Of a stretch of DNA of 64,000 nucleotides, positions 62,275-64,000 are shown piece after piece. Position 1 is the first letter of the stretch. Every line of letters starts with the position of its first letter. The DNA comes from Christiangramia sabulilitoris (GTDB lineage: Bacteria; Bacteroidota; Bacteroidia; Flavobacteriales; Flavobacteriaceae). The DNA is taken from the NCBI RefSeq assembly GCF_007050985.1, contig NZ_VHSF01000003.1, positions 157,499 through 221,498 on the forward strand, in the 5' to 3' direction. A model generated the notes under the pieces. The model was not told the origin of the DNA. It saw only the letters and a program-made list of their open reading frames with translations, and made no database searches. The position numbers were made by a program, and so were the translations under genes.

Positions 62275-64000
62275 TTAATCGATTACGATTTGTCTCTCAT
62301 AACTTTGTCCATCTCCGGTCACCAGCTTGCAGATATAAACTCCGCTTGGCAGGCTGCCCCGGTCAAATCTCACCTGTATTACTTCATTAGCATCCACCAT
62401 GGCCGAGTGCAGGGTGCTTAGCTGTCTTCCATTCATATCGAAGATGAACAGATCTGCCTTGACTCTTGCTTTTAAACTGAATCTTATATCAGTATAAGTA
62501 ACCATCGGGTTCGGTGCAACTTCCAGGGAATTCAGATTATCTGCCACCTCAGGTTCAGTAGTTTGAGCCTGTGTTTTCTCTGTTGATTCCATTGTTTTAG
62601 TTTTTCCACCGCCTTTAGGTTTATGGATAACTATTGAACCGCCGTCAATTTCCGTGGAAGGATCAGCATTTTCACTAACGTTCGTATTGATATTATTATC
62701 ATATACTACTCCCTGGGTATTATTCCAAATTTTTATCCTAAATAAATCAATATCATGATTAGGTGTTTTTTCAGCATCTATCACGGTTACCCTAAAATTA
62801 AATAGTTCAGGATCATTATTGATGGTTCCAACACCGGTATATGTAGCTTTAAAATCTCCAGATATCACTAACGACATATCTTCGTGAGACGAGCTTTTAA
62901 AATGGAAGTCGCCTTCTTTAAACTGGAAGTTTGTATGTCCATCTACCTCGGTTGTGTTATTCCTACCAGATTTATACTTGGCATTGAAACCGAAATTAGC
63001 CTTACCTTCTTTATTATCAGGGTTGTTTATCAGAAATTCAGGATCGGAATAGAACCATCCTCCTCCGGTAACAAAACCTCCGGATGGATCGTAGATAACA
63101 AGATAATCGTAAAATTCTACAGTTTCATTACCACAATCATCTGAAATAACAAGCATTACACTATACACTCCTGTTCCTGTTGGATTTTCTAAAGTTTCAA
63201 AAATACTTGAATCAAAATTACCCTGAACAAAACTACCATTGAAACTACCTGGCTCATCAAATTCTGCGTCTGATGGATCTGTTATATCTCCATCTGAATC
63301 GAAATACCATGTCACTGTTAACCCTGAACAATTATCTCCGGTGGAAGGAGCTTGTATGGTGAAAGGGGTATTTACTGCTACAGGGTTTAATGGTTCTATG
63401 GGATCCAAATTTGGAGCTGTAGAATCTTCGACCGTAATGGTCTGAACAAGATCTGTGGTCAAACCACTACAATCCTTTAAAGTATAAGTTCTGGTAACAA
63501 CATACGGATCACCATTACATCCAGCTCCTCCATTATTGGTGGCGGTGACCGTTACAATAACAGCGCCACCACAATTGTCAGCTTCGTCAGTGATAGCTTC
63601 GATATCGGCAACAGGTATATCAGCGATACACTGAAGACCTATTATATCTGCAGGTGGAGTGGCCGTTGGAGGGGTCACATCATCCACATTGATCGTTTGC
63701 GTAATATTGGTGGTGTTACCGCTACAATCGGTCAGGCTATAAGTCCTGGTCACGGTCACTGCATCTCCATCACAGGTAGCAGAGGTAATATCATCCCCTA
63801 CAAAGGCGACGGTAACAGGTCCATCACAGTTATCGGTCTCACCGGTTACATCGTTAATATCAGCATCAGGAATATCTGAGAAACACTCCACATTGATATC
63901 CGTTAAGACATCTGCCGTTGGAGGGGTCACATCATCCACATTGATCGTTTGCGTAATATTGGTGGTGTTACCGCTACAATCGGTCAGGCTATAAGTCCTG
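62275..64000 (-). CDS. T9SS cargo protein with HYR-like repeats, C-terminal part (5' end outside window)
   Basis: The frame stays open to the right edge, so the start is outside; the ATG at 63939 is internal. The visible N-terminal part consists of HYR-like repeats of 84 residues (VDDVTPPTADVLTDINVECF, DNCDGPVTVAFVGDD, TRTYSLTDCSGNTTNITQTI) that place cysteine pairs at regular distances. A non-repeat region follows (GGFVTGGGWFYSDPE, KANFGFNAKYKSGRNNTTEV, FHFKSSSHEDMSLVISGDFK) resembling the post-COAP type domain. The end is a type A T9SS sorting domain (NSLEVAPNPMVTYTDIRFSL, PSGVYICKLVTGDGQSYERQ). It is secreted; the ligand is unknown. Confidence 0.88.
   Translation of the reverse strand, partial: RTYSLTDCSGNTTNITQTINVDDVTPPTADVLTDINVECFSDIPDADINDVTGETDNCDGPVTVAFVGDDITSATCDGDAVTVTRTYSLTDCSGNTTNITQTINVDDVTPPTATPPADIIGLQCIADIPVADIEAITDEADNCGGAVIVTVTATNNGGAGCNGDPYVVTRTYTLKDCSGLTTDLVQTITVEDSTAPNLDPIEPLNPVAVNTPFTIQAPSTGDNCSGLTVTWYFDSDGDITDPSDAEFDEPGSFNGSFVQGNFDSSIFETLENPTGTGVYSVMLVISDDCGNETVEFYDYLVIYDPSGGFVTGGGWFYSDPEFLINNPDNKEGKANFGFNAKYKSGRNNTTEVDGHTNFQFKEGDFHFKSSSHEDMSLVISGDFKATYTGVGTINNDPELFNFRVTVIDAEKTPNHDIDLFRIKIWNNTQGVVYDNNINTNVSENADPSTEIDGGSIVIHKPKGGGKTKTMESTEKTQAQTTEPEVADNLNSLEVAPNPMVTYTDIRFSLKARVKADLFIFDMNGRQLSTLHSAMVDANEVIQVRFDRGSLPSGVYICKLVTGDGQSYERQIVID
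63662..64000 (-). repeat. 252-bp HYR-module repeat with an 87-bp identical stretch
   Basis: Bases 63662-63748 recur exactly at 63914-64000, a 252-bp (84-codon) period running off the window. Another, diverged module lies to the left (about 63420-63660). The identity suggests recent duplication or gene conversion. Confidence 0.9.

Overview
The window looks like chromosome of a marine-type flavobacterium (Bacteroidota, Flavobacteriaceae). Several things point there: a Na+-pumping NADH:quinone reductase operon, type IX secretion (T9SS) parts and huge T9SS cargo proteins, a short primary sigma factor without region 1.1, a flavobacterial zinc-less AccD, PorT next to MenG/UbiE, and start-proximal boxes matching the Bacteroidota -7 consensus TAnnTTTG. 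A Gramella/Christiangramia-like genus is my guess from general resemblance only.

Layout. 1-1.8 kb: the 3' part of rho, its terminator, then a tandem array of about 116-bp units that copy the 3' end and terminator of the adjacent tRNA-Gly(UCC). 1.8-8.1 kb: two small acetyltransferases, clpP, two different L,D-transpeptidases, gpmI and a thioredoxin-like lipoprotein. 8.1-10.7 kb: a HAD-like hydrolase, map, a NUMOD4/HNH-like gene coupled to map, and a methyltransferase. 10.7-18.1 kb (minus strand): nqrABCDEF, a small conserved-looking gene and apbE, whose product attaches FMN to NqrB and NqrC. 18.2-23.5 kb: T9SS plug protein, DUF3667 membrane protein, apaG, an NRDE protein and pruA.

23.8-41.6 kb holds two giant tandem T9SS cargo genes (3369 and about 2499 residues). 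They share a LamG-plus-C-terminal architecture but have different N-terminal repeats: Ig-like and putative-Ig modules in the first, SprB-type 79-residue repeats in the second. 41.6-51.4 kb: rsmG, an aminotransferase, trkA-trkH, menG/ubiE-porT, a TrmH-type methyltransferase and tamL. 51.4-57.4 kb: fbaA, accD, rpsO, pnp and rpoD, with strong intrinsic terminators after fbaA, rpsO, pnp and rpoD and a structured, internally repeated element just before rpoD. 57.6-61.7 kb: an NmrA-like and PYROXD2-like oxidoreductase pair, rpe and a YpdA-type reductase. The right end carries a small orphan gene and the C-terminal part of a third large T9SS cargo protein with HYR-like repeats that runs out of the window.

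How it fits together. Much of the accessory content concerns the cell surface: T9SS plug, PorT and TamL build or serve the outer membrane, and three very large cargo proteins end in sorting domains. The rest is central housekeeping (transcription, RNA decay, central carbon, respiration, ion balance). I found no defence island, prophage, IS element or CRISPR array. The most unusual non-coding signals are the tRNA-Gly 3'-end array (1.1-1.7 kb) and the double-hairpin repeat element before rpoD (56.4-56.5 kb).
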